DNA of 64,000 nucleotides from assembly GCA_030523275.1 (NCBI GenBank), contig JAUNIX010000007.1, positions 38,569-102,568 on the forward strand. Reading direction: 5' to 3'. The notes beneath the pieces were generated by a model. The model was not told the DNA's origin and did not search any database. It saw only the letters and a program-made list of their open reading frames with translations. The stretch comes from Lachnospiraceae bacterium. GTDB lineage: Bacteria > Bacillota > Clostridia > Lachnospirales > Lachnospiraceae. The position numbers and the translations under genes were made by a program. Position 1 is the stretch's first letter. The number at the start of each line of letters is the position of its first letter. This document shows, one piece after another, positions 44,622-55,400 of this stretch.

Positions 44622-46028
44622 ATGAAGATTGTAATTATTGGAGATGGAAAAGTAGGTCACAAAATAGCGACAGAACTTTCGGATGAAAATTATGATGTCG
44701 TGTTGATCGATCAAAATCAGGAACAGTTGGCAAATTCATCAAATACCTTGGATGTACTTTGCATACCGGGAGATGGGGCAGATGTAGAAGTTTTAAGAGC
44801 TGCAGATGTTCAACATGCAGATTTAGCAATTGCATGTACATCCTCTGATGAATTAAATATGTTAAGCTGTTTATTTGCACGACGTTTAGGAGCACGTCAT
44901 ACCATTGCGCGTGTAAGAAATCCGATTTATTTTCAGCAGATTAGTATATTAAAGGAGGACTTGCGACTTAGCATGTCTGTTAATCCAGAGATGGAAGCCG
45001 CCGATGAGATTTTGCGGATTTTATCATTTTCAGCGGCAACAAAAGTAGAAAATTTTGTAAAAGGGGAAGTGGAACTGGTAGAATACCCATTAAAAGAGGG
45101 CAGTTCCCTAGATGGACTTGCGTTAAAGAATCTTTATACCAAGTATCAGATTAAGATTTTAATCTGTGCGGTTCAGCGTGGATCAGACGTTATCATCCCT
45201 GATGGCGATTTCGTCTTAAGAGCAGGTGATAAGATCAATATTATAGCAGGACACGCTGAATTAGAGCAATTTTTTGATGCAATTGGACAGACAACGACCC
45301 GCATTCGTAAAGTTTTGATCGTCGGTGGCGGTCACCTTGGATATTATTTGGCAAGCCAATTGATAAAATCAAAAATGCAGGTGAAAATCATTGAGGCGGA
45401 TTATGAGAAATGTTTAAATTTAAGTGAGTCGTTACCAGAGGCGACCATTATTCATGGAAATGCTCGTGATCATGCTTTGCTTCAGGAAGAGGGAATTCAG
45501 GATGCAGATGCAATTGTTACTTTAACTGGCAGTGATGAATTAAATATGTTAACTGCTGTGTATGGTAAGATGCAGGGAATCAATAAAATTATTGCGAAAG
45601 TAAACGAAGAAAGTTTATCGGATATGGTGGCATCCGTTGGTATCAACAGTGTCGTTTCACCGAAAGAGATGACTGCGGATCGAATTTTAAGCTATGTGCG
45701 TGCAAGACAAAATTCGCTTGGAAGTGCGAATGTAGAGGCTATGTATCATTTGGTTAACGGTCAAATTGAAGCAATGGAATTTTTGATCCGTGCAGATGCA
45801 AAGTATATTGGTATACCATTAAAAGATTTACCGATCAAACCGAATAATCTGATCGCGGCAATTGTAAGGGGACGGAAAGTTACAATCCCTGGCGGAAATG
45901 ATATGATCAGACCAGGTGATAGCGTTGTTATTGTAACGATGAATAAAAAGGTTCAAAAAATGGAAGATATTTTGTCTGATACTTTGTTCCCAAGATCAAG
46001 TGTGAATGGAAAAGGGGCGAGAAACTGA
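44622..46028 (+). CDS. trkA: Trk potassium uptake regulatory subunit TrkA
   Basis: A 468-residue cytosolic NAD-binding protein with two RCK units. The first begins VIIGDGKVGHKIATEL and the second VLIVGGGHLGYYLASQL near 230; each has a TrkA_N and TrkA_C part, and GSDELNMLT..-type stretches recur in both. It gates the membrane subunit TrkH, encoded directly after. GGAGAAA precedes the ATG. Confidence 0.94.
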   Translation: MKIVIIGDGKVGHKIATELSDENYDVVLIDQNQEQLANSSNTLDVLCIPGDGADVEVLRAADVQHADLAIACTSSDELNMLSCLFARRLGARHTIARVRNPIYFQQISILKEDLRLSMSVNPEMEAADEILRILSFSAATKVENFVKGEVELVEYPLKEGSSLDGLALKNLYTKYQIKILICAVQRGSDVIIPDGDFVLRAGDKINIIAGHAELEQFFDAIGQTTTRIRKVLIVGGGHLGYYLASQLIKSKMQVKIIEADYEKCLNLSESLPEATIIHGNARDHALLQEEGIQDADAIVTLTGSDELNMLTAVYGKMQGINKIIAKVNEESLSDMVASVGINSVVSPKEMTADRILSYVRARQNSLGSANVEAMYHLVNGQIEAMEFLIRADAKYIGIPLKDLPIKPNNLIAAIVRGRKVTIPGGNDMIRPGDSVVIVTMNKKVQKMEDILSDTLFPRSSVNGKGARN

Positions 46029-46029
46029 C

Positions 46030-47475
46030 ATGAATTATAAAATGATTCGTTATATCTTAGGACGAATGCTGGGAATTGAAGGTGTGGTATTATTGATTCC
46101 TATGCTCGTATCTTTGCTTTATCGGGAAGCATGTTGGAAATATTTTCTTTTGACTAGTGTGATATTGTTAGTCATAGCGATACTTACGGGAAGAAAATCA
46201 CCGAAAAATCATCATATTTACGGTAAAGAAGGATTTGTAATCGTTGGTTTTGCATGGATTTTATGGTCATTATTTGGCGCACTTCCATTTACATTATCAG
46301 GAAGTATTCCATTTTATATCGATGCCGTCTTTGAGACGATTTCAGGATTTACAACGACAGGTTCGACTATTTTATCGGAAATACAAAGTTTGCCTAAAGG
46401 AATTTTATTCTGGCGTAATCTGACTCACTGGATCGGTGGTATGGGTGTGTTGGTCTTTGTATTGATGCTTACAACTTTAAATGACAAAAATGCAATGCAT
46501 TTGATGCGGGCAGAAGTGCCAGGACCGGATAAAGACAAGATGATTCCAAAAGCAAGAGAAAATGCGATGTTGCTTTATAAAATGTATTTTGTGCTGACGG
46601 TGGCAGAAGTTGTATTTTTGATGTTTGGCGGTATGAATTTGTATGATGCCATTTTACATGCATTTAGTACCGCTGGAACAGGTGGATTTTCCAACCGAAA
46701 TGCGAGTGTGGCTTTTTATGATAGTGCCTATATCGATGGTGTGATTACGGTATTTATGATTTTATTTGGCGTAAACTTCAATATGTATTTTTTAATATTG
46801 ATCAAAGATATTAAAAGTGTATTCAAAAATGAAGAATTACGCACCTATTTAGGTATTATTGGTATTGCGATTGTTACGATTACAGCCAATATTACTCATA
46901 CATATGGAAGTGTGTTAAAAGCGTTCCGTTATGCATCATTTCAGGTGGCGTCGATTATATCCACGACTGGATTTATGACGGCTGATTTTGATCTTTGGCC
47001 GGAATTTTCAAAATGTATTTTATTGATGATTATGGTCATTGGAGCCTGTGGTGGTTCGACTGGTGGAGGTATGAAAGTATCTCGAATCATGATTATTATT
47101 AAAAGCATTAAACGAGAAATTAAACAGTTCATTCATCCAAGATCTGTAAATATCACAAAGGTAAATGGCAAGAAAGTGAGCGATGATGCTATGCGAGGCG
47201 TTTGTATTTACTTTTTTGCATGGATGGTAATTGTTGTATTATCTGTTATCATTGTATCATTAAATAACTTTGATTTTGCGACATCCTTTACTGCAGTGTT
47301 GACAGGAATCAGTAATGTAGGACCGGGGATTAGCAAGGTAGGACCAACCTGCAACTTTGGATTTTTCTCTCCATTGTCAAAGGTGGTACTTTGTTTTGAT
47401 ATGTTGGTTGGAAGATTAGAGATATTCCCATTTTTAATGTTATTATCTCCTTCTTTGTGGAGAAGAAAATTTTAA
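46030..47475 (+). CDS. trkH: Trk potassium channel subunit TrkH
   Basis: A 481-residue potassium translocator with four MPM repeats. Selectivity-loop glycines are visible in ISGFTTTGST near 115, AFSTAGTGGFSN near 220, SIISTTGFMTAD near 320 and TGISNVGPGIS near 430. GACGGST near 345 marks the inner gate region. The start is ATG 46030, one base after the trkA stop. With TrkA it imports potassium for turgor and pH control. Confidence 0.94.
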   Translation: MNYKMIRYILGRMLGIEGVVLLIPMLVSLLYREACWKYFLLTSVILLVIAILTGRKSPKNHHIYGKEGFVIVGFAWILWSLFGALPFTLSGSIPFYIDAVFETISGFTTTGSTILSEIQSLPKGILFWRNLTHWIGGMGVLVFVLMLTTLNDKNAMHLMRAEVPGPDKDKMIPKARENAMLLYKMYFVLTVAEVVFLMFGGMNLYDAILHAFSTAGTGGFSNRNASVAFYDSAYIDGVITVFMILFGVNFNMYFLILIKDIKSVFKNEELRTYLGIIGIAIVTITANITHTYGSVLKAFRYASFQVASIISTTGFMTADFDLWPEFSKCILLMIMVIGACGGSTGGGMKVSRIMIIIKSIKREIKQFIHPRSVNITKVNGKKVSDDAMRGVCIYFFAWMVIVVLSVIIVSLNNFDFATSFTAVLTGISNVGPGISKVGPTCNFGFFSPLSKVVLCFDMLVGRLEIFPFLMLLSPSLWRRKF

Positions 47476-47568
47476 ATGATTTAATGCTGAATTTGAAAAA
47501 AATTTCAACAGTATATTATTATTCATTTTTGACATCCTAAAGATAAATATATTTTTAGGAGGGATATT

Positions 47569-48000
47569 ATGAATCAGGATTCTATTTCATTATTGCAAGA
47601 ATGTAATGCTGGCGCCAAGATGGGCATTAAATCTTTGAATGAAGTTATGGATGATGTATGTAATCCAAATTTGAAGCAGCTACTCATGCAAAGTCGTTCT
47701 GAACATGAAAAGATTCAGAATCAGACAAGTTCCATGTTGTATGAGGATCAGAAAATGGGGAAAGAACCAGATAAAATGGCAACAGCGATGTCTTGGGTAA
47801 AGACGAATGCAAAAATGATGATGAATGACTCAGATCAAACGATTGCAAATCTGATTACAGATGGATGCAATATGGGAGTCACATCATTAAACCGACATCT
47901 GAATCAATATGGAGATGCCGATATGCAGGTAAAAAACGTTACCAAAGACTTAATTTCTTTAGAAGAACAATTGTCAAAAGATCTGAGAGGTTATTTATAA
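47569..48000 (+). CDS. Ferritin-like/DUF2383-like four-helix protein
   Basis: A 143-residue protein that is almost wholly helical, made of two similar halves that start with SLLQECNAGAKMGIKSLNEV and NLITDGCNMGVTSLNRHL. This internal repeat and the helix pattern suggest a four-helix bundle like DUF2383 or other ferritin-like proteins, common in spore-formers. The usual Glu/His di-iron pattern is not clear. AGGAGGG precedes the ATG. The exact family is uncertain. Confidence 0.7.
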   Translation: MNQDSISLLQECNAGAKMGIKSLNEVMDDVCNPNLKQLLMQSRSEHEKIQNQTSSMLYEDQKMGKEPDKMATAMSWVKTNAKMMMNDSDQTIANLITDGCNMGVTSLNRHLNQYGDADMQVKNVTKDLISLEEQLSKDLRGYL

Positions 48001-48041
48001 TTAGAACAAAGAGGACAAGCTCGCCTTGAACTCAAAAATAA

Positions 48042-48072
48042 GCGAAAGGGCATCAATTTGATGCCTTTTCTG
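48042..48072 (+). terminator. Terminator before the first MATE gene
   Basis: GAAAGGGCATCA pairs with TGATGCCTTTTC around a short loop; T-rich sequence follows. Confidence 0.65.
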
Positions 48073-48117
48073 TTATAATTAACTATAATAATATGAATTG
48101 GAAAAGAGGAGATTTTT

Positions 48118-49470
48118 ATGGAGCAGGAGAATGCTGCAGATAAAAATGATTTTAGTAAAGGAAGTGTTTGGGGAAATATTCTGACACAGGCAGTTCCGCT
48201 TACGATTGCACAGTTAATACAACTTTTATATAATGTGGTTGATCGTATGTATATTGGACATATGGAGGGGAGTTCTTCTCTGGCGTTGACAGGGATAGGA
48301 TTGGCATTTCCGATCGTGATGCTCGTGATGGCGTTTACCAATTTATTTGGGCAAGGAGGAGCACCGCTTTGTTCCATTGCCCGTGGAGCAGGTAATCAAA
48401 GACGTGCAGAAGATATTATGGGAAATTCTCTGACGATGCTTTTGATCGGTAGTGTTGGCATTATGGCGATTGGATATCTTTTTAAGCGACCAATTTTATA
48501 CGCCTTTGGTGCCAGTGATGCGACATATGTTTATGCAAATCAGTATTTGAATATATATTTACTGGGGACGGTATTTTCCATGGTGGGCGTGGGTATGAAC
48601 CATTATATCAATAGCCAGGGATTTGCACGGATAGGTATGTTGTCGGTTGTGATTGGGGCAATTGTTAATATCGTTTTAGATCCGATTATGATTTTTGTAT
48701 TACGGTTGGGTGTGCGTGGGGCAGCATTAGCAACGATTATTTCGCAATTGATCTCGGCAATTTGGGTTATGCGATTTTTAATGGGGAATCAGTCGATTCT
48801 CAATCTGTCATTCGCTAATATGAAGTTACAGTGGAAATTGATGAAAGACATTATGGGACTGGGGCTGACCGGATTTATCATGCAGGGAACGAATTGTCTG
48901 ACCTATGTTGTCTGCAATGCAATGCTAAGTTCCTATGGCGGAGATTTATATGTCGGCATTAATACAGTTATAGGTTCCGTTAGAGATATTTTTCAGTTAC
49001 CAATTCAGGGTATTACGTCGGGATGTCAACCGGTACTGGGATATAATTATGGAGCCCAAAAGTATGACCGTGTAAAAGAAGGCATACGTTTTACAACGTT
49101 CGTCGGTGCAAGTTATACCGTTTTGGCATGGTTTTTAATTTTTCTGTTTCCAGAATTTTTCATCCGGATTTTTAATAATGATCCAGATTTGATCAAATAC
49201 GGTGTGACAGCATTACATATTTATTTCTTTGGATTTTTTATGATGGCATTTCAGTTTTGTGGACAGTCTGTTTTTACCGGACTTGGAAAGGCAAAACAGG
49301 CGGTATTCTTTTCGATATTCCGCAAAGTGATGATTGTAGTTCCATTGACTTTCTTTTTGCCGACCATAATTGGTGTACACGGAGTCTTTTGGGCAGAGCC
49401 AATTTCAAATGCGATTGGTGGACTGGCATGTTTTACGACTATGTATTTGACGGTGTATCGAAAACTTTAA
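48118..49470 (+). CDS. MATE-family multidrug efflux protein 1
   Basis: A 450-residue exporter with twelve membrane segments. Typical stretches are PLTIAQLIQLLYNVVDRMYIGH near 25 and GCQPVLGYNYGAQKYDRVKEG near 300. MATE pumps use sodium or proton gradients to expel cationic drugs. It precedes a MarR gene that sits before a second MATE gene; only the second is clearly on the MarR transcript. Confidence 0.9.
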   Translation: MEQENAADKNDFSKGSVWGNILTQAVPLTIAQLIQLLYNVVDRMYIGHMEGSSSLALTGIGLAFPIVMLVMAFTNLFGQGGAPLCSIARGAGNQRRAEDIMGNSLTMLLIGSVGIMAIGYLFKRPILYAFGASDATYVYANQYLNIYLLGTVFSMVGVGMNHYINSQGFARIGMLSVVIGAIVNIVLDPIMIFVLRLGVRGAALATIISQLISAIWVMRFLMGNQSILNLSFANMKLQWKLMKDIMGLGLTGFIMQGTNCLTYVVCNAMLSSYGGDLYVGINTVIGSVRDIFQLPIQGITSGCQPVLGYNYGAQKYDRVKEGIRFTTFVGASYTVLAWFLIFLFPEFFIRIFNNDPDLIKYGVTALHIYFFGFFMMAFQFCGQSVFTGLGKAKQAVFFSIFRKVMIVVPLTFFLPTIIGVHGVFWAEPISNAIGGLACFTTMYLTVYRKL

Positions 49471-49508
49471 TTTTATCATAGAATGATAGAAAATTTCTTT
49501 TTGATAAA

Positions 49509-49528
49509 TTAGTTGACAACGCAACCAA
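49509..49528. promoter_or_regulatory. MarR operator 1
   Basis: TTAGTTG-acaacg-CAACCAA, an inverted repeat with one arm mismatch. The -35 TTGACA (49513-49518) is inside it. Confidence 0.65.
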
Positions 49529-49541
49529 TTAGTTTTATGAT
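49513..49541 (+). promoter_or_regulatory. marR-MATE2 promoter
   Basis: TTGACA (49513-49518) and TATGAT (49536-49541) with a 17-base spacer, flanked by the two operator repeats. Confidence 0.75.
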
Positions 49542-49542
49542 A

Positions 49543-49562
49543 TTGGTTGATAACGCAACTAA
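49543..49562. promoter_or_regulatory. MarR operator 2
   Basis: TTGGTTG-ataacg-CAACTAA, 34 bases on from operator 1, directly after the -10. The two sites differ in only a few bases. Confidence 0.65.
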
Positions 49563-49583
49563 TTTTGGAAGGAAGTGAGCAAA

Positions 49584-50003
49584 GTGTCGATGCAGTTACA
49601 GACAGGCAGATGGATTTCTATTTTATACCGCAAAAGTCAGATTTATATTGGACAATATTTAAAACCTTATGGGATTATGCCGGGTGAATATCCCATTTTA
49701 TTGCAACTATATCAGTTGGATGGCATTACACAAGAAGAGATTGTGAATTATCAATCATTAGATAAATCTGGGGTTACCAGAACAGTACAATCATTAGAAA
49801 GAAAAGGTTTTATTCGTCGAGAGAAAGATGAAAAAGATCAGCGATGCAAACGGATTTTCTTAACAGAGGAAGGATGGAAGGTGCAGCCGGTCATTGATAA
49901 GGTATTAAAAGAATGGAATCAGATGATGACACAGAGTTTTAATTCAGAAGATAGAGAAGAAATTATTCATTATTTAAAACAAATGGTTGAAAATGTATTT
50001 TAA
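49584..50003 (+). CDS. MarR-family regulator
   Basis: A 139-residue winged-helix regulator. The recognition region is ITQEEIVNYQSLDKSGVTRTVQSLE (near 45-70), followed by the wing KGFIRREKDEKDQRCKRI. A GTG at 49584 or ATG at 49590 both suit the GGAAGGAAG ribosome site; GTG 49575 is too close to it. Paired operators at its promoter suggest it represses itself and the MATE gene 40 bases downstream, with release by a drug-like ligand. Confidence 0.88.
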   Translation: MSMQLQTGRWISILYRKSQIYIGQYLKPYGIMPGEYPILLQLYQLDGITQEEIVNYQSLDKSGVTRTVQSLERKGFIRREKDEKDQRCKRIFLTEEGWKVQPVIDKVLKEWNQMMTQSFNSEDREEIIHYLKQMVENVF

Positions 50004-50043
50004 TAAAAATATTTGAAATGATAGAAAAGTAGGAGGAATATTT

Positions 50044-51417
50044 ATGAGCGAGCAAAAGAAAAAAGAGGGGAATCCATTAGGAATCTTACCAGTGAATCAG
50101 TTGATTATTAAATTTGCAGGACCTAGTATTGTTGCTATGCTTGTCAGTGCTCTCTATAATATTGTGGATCAATTTTTTATTGGTAACAGTGTTGGAGCGC
50201 TTGGAAATGCGGCAACCAATATTGCCTTTCCATTGACAACTTCTTGTATCTCAATTGCGTTGCTGTTTGGGATTGGAGGGGCTTCTGCCTTTAACCTTTC
50301 GATGGGGAAAGGGGATGAGGATGAAGCGGTTTACTATATGGGGAATGCAGCCATTATGATGTTTGGTTGTGGAGTCGTTTTATTCCTGATTGTCCAGTTT
50401 TTTTTAACTCCTTTGGTTTATTTCTTTGGAGCACCGGAAAATGTTGTTGAATATGCAAAAACTTATATTCGTATTACATCGATTGGTTTTCCATTTTTGA
50501 TTTTTTCATCAGGTGGCGGACATTTGATCCGAGCAGATGGAAATCCCAATTTTGCAATGCTGTGCAATTTAGTAGGTGCTGTCATTAACACGATTTTGGA
50601 TGCATTATTTGTGTTTGGTTTTGGTATGGGAATGGCTGGCGCTGCTTTGGCAACGATTATTGGACAGTTTATTTCAGGCTGTATGGCGATTCGCTATCTG
50701 ATGCATTGTAAAACAGTCACTTTAGAAAAGAAACATTTGCGAGTTTGCTGGAAGTATGTTTCCAGAGTAGCATCTCTTGGAACAGCGGCGTTTAGTAATC
50801 AAGTTGCAATGATGATTGTGCAGATTGTTATGAACAAATCTTTGACTTATTATGGTGGATTGTCATCTTATGGTGAGGAGATTCCACTGGCATGTGCCGG
50901 TATCATCACCAAGGTTAATCAGATCTTTTTCTCCTTTATCATCGGAATCTCTCAGGGATTGCAACCGATTATGAGTTTTAATTATGGAGCTGCTAATTAT
51001 CAACGTGTAAAGGAAGCTTATATGCGTGCAGCCTTGTATGGCGCAGTTTTGTCTGTTGGAGCATTTATCTTATTCCAGGTATTTCCAAGACCAATTATTT
51101 CTTTATTTGGAAATGGATCTGAGCAATACTTTGCTTTTGCGGAAAGCTACTTCCGTGTATTTTTATTCTTTACTTTTTTAAACTTTATCCAGCCAATTAC
51201 ATCAAACTGTTTTACGGCGATTGGAAAACCAAAAAGAGGTATGTTTTTGTCATTGACCAGACAGATTTTATTTTTATTACCATTAATCGTAATTCTGCCA
51301 TTATTCATCGGCATTGATGGAATTCTTTATGCCGGACCGATTGCTGATGGTATGGCTGGGGTAATTGGAATTATTATGATTGCACGAGAATTGGGTCAGG
51401 AAAAATATAAAAAATAA
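50044..51417 (+). CDS. MATE-family multidrug efflux protein 2
   Basis: A 457-residue MATE exporter. It has PSIVAMLVSALYNIVDQFFIGN near 25, GIGGASAFNLSMGKGDE near 75 and GLQPIMSFNYGAANYQRVKEA near 300. It is a distinct paralogue of the 48118-49470 pump. AGGAGGAA precedes the ATG and the MarR gene is 40 bases upstream on the same transcript. Its stop is seven bases from the end of the converging EamA gene. Confidence 0.9.
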   Translation: MSEQKKKEGNPLGILPVNQLIIKFAGPSIVAMLVSALYNIVDQFFIGNSVGALGNAATNIAFPLTTSCISIALLFGIGGASAFNLSMGKGDEDEAVYYMGNAAIMMFGCGVVLFLIVQFFLTPLVYFFGAPENVVEYAKTYIRITSIGFPFLIFSSGGGHLIRADGNPNFAMLCNLVGAVINTILDALFVFGFGMGMAGAALATIIGQFISGCMAIRYLMHCKTVTLEKKHLRVCWKYVSRVASLGTAAFSNQVAMMIVQIVMNKSLTYYGGLSSYGEEIPLACAGIITKVNQIFFSFIIGISQGLQPIMSFNYGAANYQRVKEAYMRAALYGAVLSVGAFILFQVFPRPIISLFGNGSEQYFAFAESYFRVFLFFTFLNFIQPITSNCFTAIGKPKRGMFLSLTRQILFLLPLIVILPLFIGIDGILYAGPIADGMAGVIGIIMIARELGQEKYKK

Positions 51418-51423
51418 AGTGAT

Positions 51424-52284
51424 TTATTCCTTCATTTGGAAGAGTACGCCACCGATGATTAATATCAGTCCGACAAAGGAGAGGATAGATAGATGTTCAC
51501 CGAGGAGTATTCTTCCCCATATCAGGCTTAAAAATGGGCAAAGATAAGCTAGAATGGATATTTTTGCGGTATCCCCATGATTTAGTGCCAGTCCCCACAG
51601 GACATAGGCGATGGCATTTACAAAAATACCAAGCCACAACATACCGGCAAATGTTATGCCTGTTAACTGTCCAAAAGTGTGTGTTATTCCACAGTAGAAT
51701 CCGCTGCATAGTGCAGTCACCGTAAATGCGATCCAGAGAACGATCCATTGGTCATAATTTGTCTTTTTATTGAATACGGAATAAATGCCATAGCAAATGG
51801 CGGCGAAAAAACAGGCAAACATACCTAGAAGGCTATTAAAACTGATACCACCAAGTCCATTTTGTATGGTTATGACTACCATTCCCAAAAAGGATGTCGT
51901 AATCGCTAACAGTTTCCTAACAGTCAAAGTTTCTTTTAAGATGATGCAGGAAAATAAAATGATCATCATCGGCCACATATAGTTTATGATACAGGCAATC
52001 TGTGAAGTCAAATAGATTAAACCGATATAATACAATTCTGTATAGCAAAACAATCCTAAAAATCCAAGACCAGCGATTCTAAGATAATCTCCTACATGAT
52101 AAATTTTAAAAAAGGTAGTCCCCTTGGTTATAATATTGATGAGAAAGAGAGTAATCGAAGCGATAGAACTCGTGTAAAAGAGTACAGACATAGAACTCAT
52201 GTCATGTATCATTAATTTACTGATCGCAGATAGTGTACTCCATAAAATAACAGTAATACCGGCAAATAGATATTCTTTTTTCAT
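51424..52284 (-). CDS. EamA/DMT-superfamily transporter
   Basis: A 286-residue protein with ten membrane segments formed by two EamA repeats (about 5-135 and 148-285). EamA proteins export or import small metabolites; the substrate cannot be told. No terminator separates it from the converging MATE gene, so the two transcripts may overlap. Confidence 0.85.
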   Translation of the reverse strand: MKKEYLFAGITVILWSTLSAISKLMIHDMSSMSVLFYTSSIASITLFLINIITKGTTFFKIYHVGDYLRIAGLGFLGLFCYTELYYIGLIYLTSQIACIINYMWPMMIILFSCIILKETLTVRKLLAITTSFLGMVVITIQNGLGGISFNSLLGMFACFFAAICYGIYSVFNKKTNYDQWIVLWIAFTVTALCSGFYCGITHTFGQLTGITFAGMLWLGIFVNAIAYVLWGLALNHGDTAKISILAYLCPFLSLIWGRILLGEHLSILSFVGLILIIGGVLFQMKE

Positions 52285-52404
52285 ATGTAAAATACCCCTC
52301 TTCCAAATATAATTTCACAATGGATTTAGAATAGCATAATTTCAGAGTGAACGGTAGCCTTTTTTCGAAAATGTTGTTATGATGGTTAAAAGGGGGTGAA
52401 ACGT

Positions 52405-55400
52405 ATGCAGCGTGAAGAAATCTTGAATTTGTGCGTGTCGAAAAAGGTTTATCAACGTGGAGAGGAATTATATTCACATGGAAATGTGTATGTGATGTCC
52501 TTTGAATATGATGAGGAAATCGACCATTGGTATATAGATGCCTATATTCAAGGTAGTAGGTCCCAAGAATATGAGACATGGATAGAGTATGATGAAAAAG
52601 ACGATATGATTGTGAATTATGATTGTACCTGTTCCGCCCAAGATAATCATTATAGCATGTGCAAACATGGAGTGGCATTATCTTTAAAAGCCTTAGAGGA
52701 AAACCTTCTAGGAAGTCAAATGCAAGAACCAGTGATTTCTATGGATTCTATGCTGATAACAAACGGGGAAATTTTAAATTTAATCGATCAAGTGGCCAAA
52801 AAGAAACGTCAGAATAGGCAAAAACCAGAAGGGAAAATAGAGCTTGTCCCGAAAATAATAGAAAAAGGAAGTTATTATATGGGATTTCAGGATACCTATT
52901 TGACCTTCCGCATTGGCAGTCAACGCTTATATGTGCTTAAAAATATCAGCAAATTTGTGGATGCGGTGGAAAAGGAAGAACGAATATCTTATGGAAAACA
53001 ACTTTCCTTTGTTCATAGTAAGAGTGTATTTACGGCAAAAACATGGGAAATGGTTTGCCTGATTCGGGAAAGTGCGGAGTATCAATATGGGTGTATCCAC
53101 AAGGAATGGCATATTGAGGATGCTCAATTAGCGCGATTTCTTCTATTAAATTTGGGTGATAGTATAGAATATGAATCCGACTTGTCTGAAAAAACGATAT
53201 TAGAAGTGCTTGATATGAATCCCCCTGTGCAGATTGCGATTAGGCAAGATGGAGAGGACAGTTATACGATGGCATTACCAAAACTACGATTGATCGAGGG
53301 AAAAGAGGATGTGTTTGTTCTCTACGAAAATAAAGCTTATCATTGTGACAGTCAATATTTAGATTGTATGCTGGAAGTCTTAAGGCTTGCAAATCAGAAT
53401 CAGGTGGAGGAGTATGCAGTTGCTGTTAATGACATGCATCGATTGTATAATGAAGTGCTGATCGACATGGAAAATTTAGATGTTCTTGATAAAGGAGAAT
53501 TATCGTTTGAAACATATTTACCCAAACCACTACAGGTTGCGTATTATCTGGATGAAAATGAGCAACACGTGATGGTAAAAATTATGGGAAATTATGATGG
53601 CGAAAGTTTTAATTTATTAGATGCAGATCAGACTGTACATTATCGAGATTATGATAGAGAACAACAGGCACTTGCAATTGGTAAAGCATATTTTGGTGAG
53701 GAAAATAAAAAAGAACATATATTATATTTTTCTTCTGATGATGAGGATAAACGGTATCAATTGTTTGATACTGGTATTTTGCAGATGGAAGGACAGGGCA
53801 AAGTTTATGCATCGGAGCGTTTTCACATGAGAAAAATTGTTCGATCTCCAAAAGCCAAGATGGGAATATCATTGGAAAATAGCTTGTTATCGTTAAAAAT
53901 AGATTCAGATGAGTTTTCTAAAAGTGAGCTTTATGATATTTTACAAAGCTACCGTAAAAAGAAGAAATTTTATCGTTTAAGAAGCGGGAACTATCTGAGT
54001 TTAGAAGACAATCTTATGTCTGCTATCACACAGATTTTGGATCGGATATCCGCTAAGAAAAAAGATTTTAATCAGGAACAGTTGTCTGTGCCAAAGTATT
54101 TAGCCTGTTATATCGATCAGGTGTTACAAAAAGATGCAGGAAGATTAGAAATTCAGAGAAATACGGATTATCGAGCTTTGATCCGGGACATGAAAAACGT
54201 CACAGACAGCGATTATGAAGTGCCCAAAAGTTTGTGTGCGAGTCTGCGTAGATATCAAAAGACTGGGTATCGCTGGCTTCGGACGCTTGCACATTATGGA
54301 TTCGGTGGAATTTTGGCAGATGATATGGGACTTGGTAAGACGATTCAAACAATTGCCTATCTGCTTGCGAGAAAAGAAGTGGGTATCAAAAAGCAGTCTT
54401 TAATTATTTGTCCGGCATCGCTTGTGTACAATTGGCAGAAGGAATTCGAGCATTTTGCACCATCGCTCCATGTACGTATGATGGTGGGAAGTGCGAGTAT
54501 CCGTAAACAGAAATTTGCACTGGAAGATCGGGATGATGTGTGGATTACTTCCTATGATACGGCAAAGAGAGATATCGTTTTGTATCAAGAATGTCGTTTT
54601 GATACCCTGGTCATTGATGAAGCACAAAATATAAAAAATCATAATACACAGGTAGCAAAAGCGGTGAAGTTAATTCCTTCGGATATTCGTTTTGCTTTAA
54701 CCGGAACACCAATCGAAAATAGATTGAGTGAATTGTGGAGTATCTTTGATTATTTGATGCCGGGCATCTTAGAAAGTTATGAAAAATTTCGCAAAAAATA
54801 TGAAAATCCGATTATACTAGGTCAGGATCAGAGTACGATGGAACAACTAAAAAAACTAGTATCGCCTTTTATTTTGCGAAGAGTGAAGAAAGATGTCTTA
54901 AAAGAATTACCAGATAAAGTGGAACAGATTGTTTATGCACAAATGGATTCGGAGCAGAAGAAACTGTATACAGGTCATGCACTCAATCTGTTAACCAGTT
55001 TGGAGCAACAGAGTCAGGAACAAATACGCCGAGGTAAATTAGAAATTTTAGCAGAGTTGACAAAGCTCAGACAGATCTGTTGTGATCCTAGTCTGCTTTA
55101 TGAAGATTATCAGGCTGGTGCTTGTAAAGTAGACATGTGTGAAGAATTGGTAAAAGATGCGATTGCAGGGAACCATAAGGTGTTGATTTTTTCGCAGTTT
55201 ACCAGTATTTTTCCAATTTTAGAAGAACGATTGAAAAAATCTGGCATATCTTATTATGAACTGACTGGGCATACACCAAAGCAAAAACGGATGCAGATGG
55301 TGGAGAGTTTTAATAAAAACGATGTTCCTGTATTTTTGATTTCATTAAAAGCCGGGGGAACGGGGCTGAATCTTACGAGTGCAAGTATTGTCATTCACTT

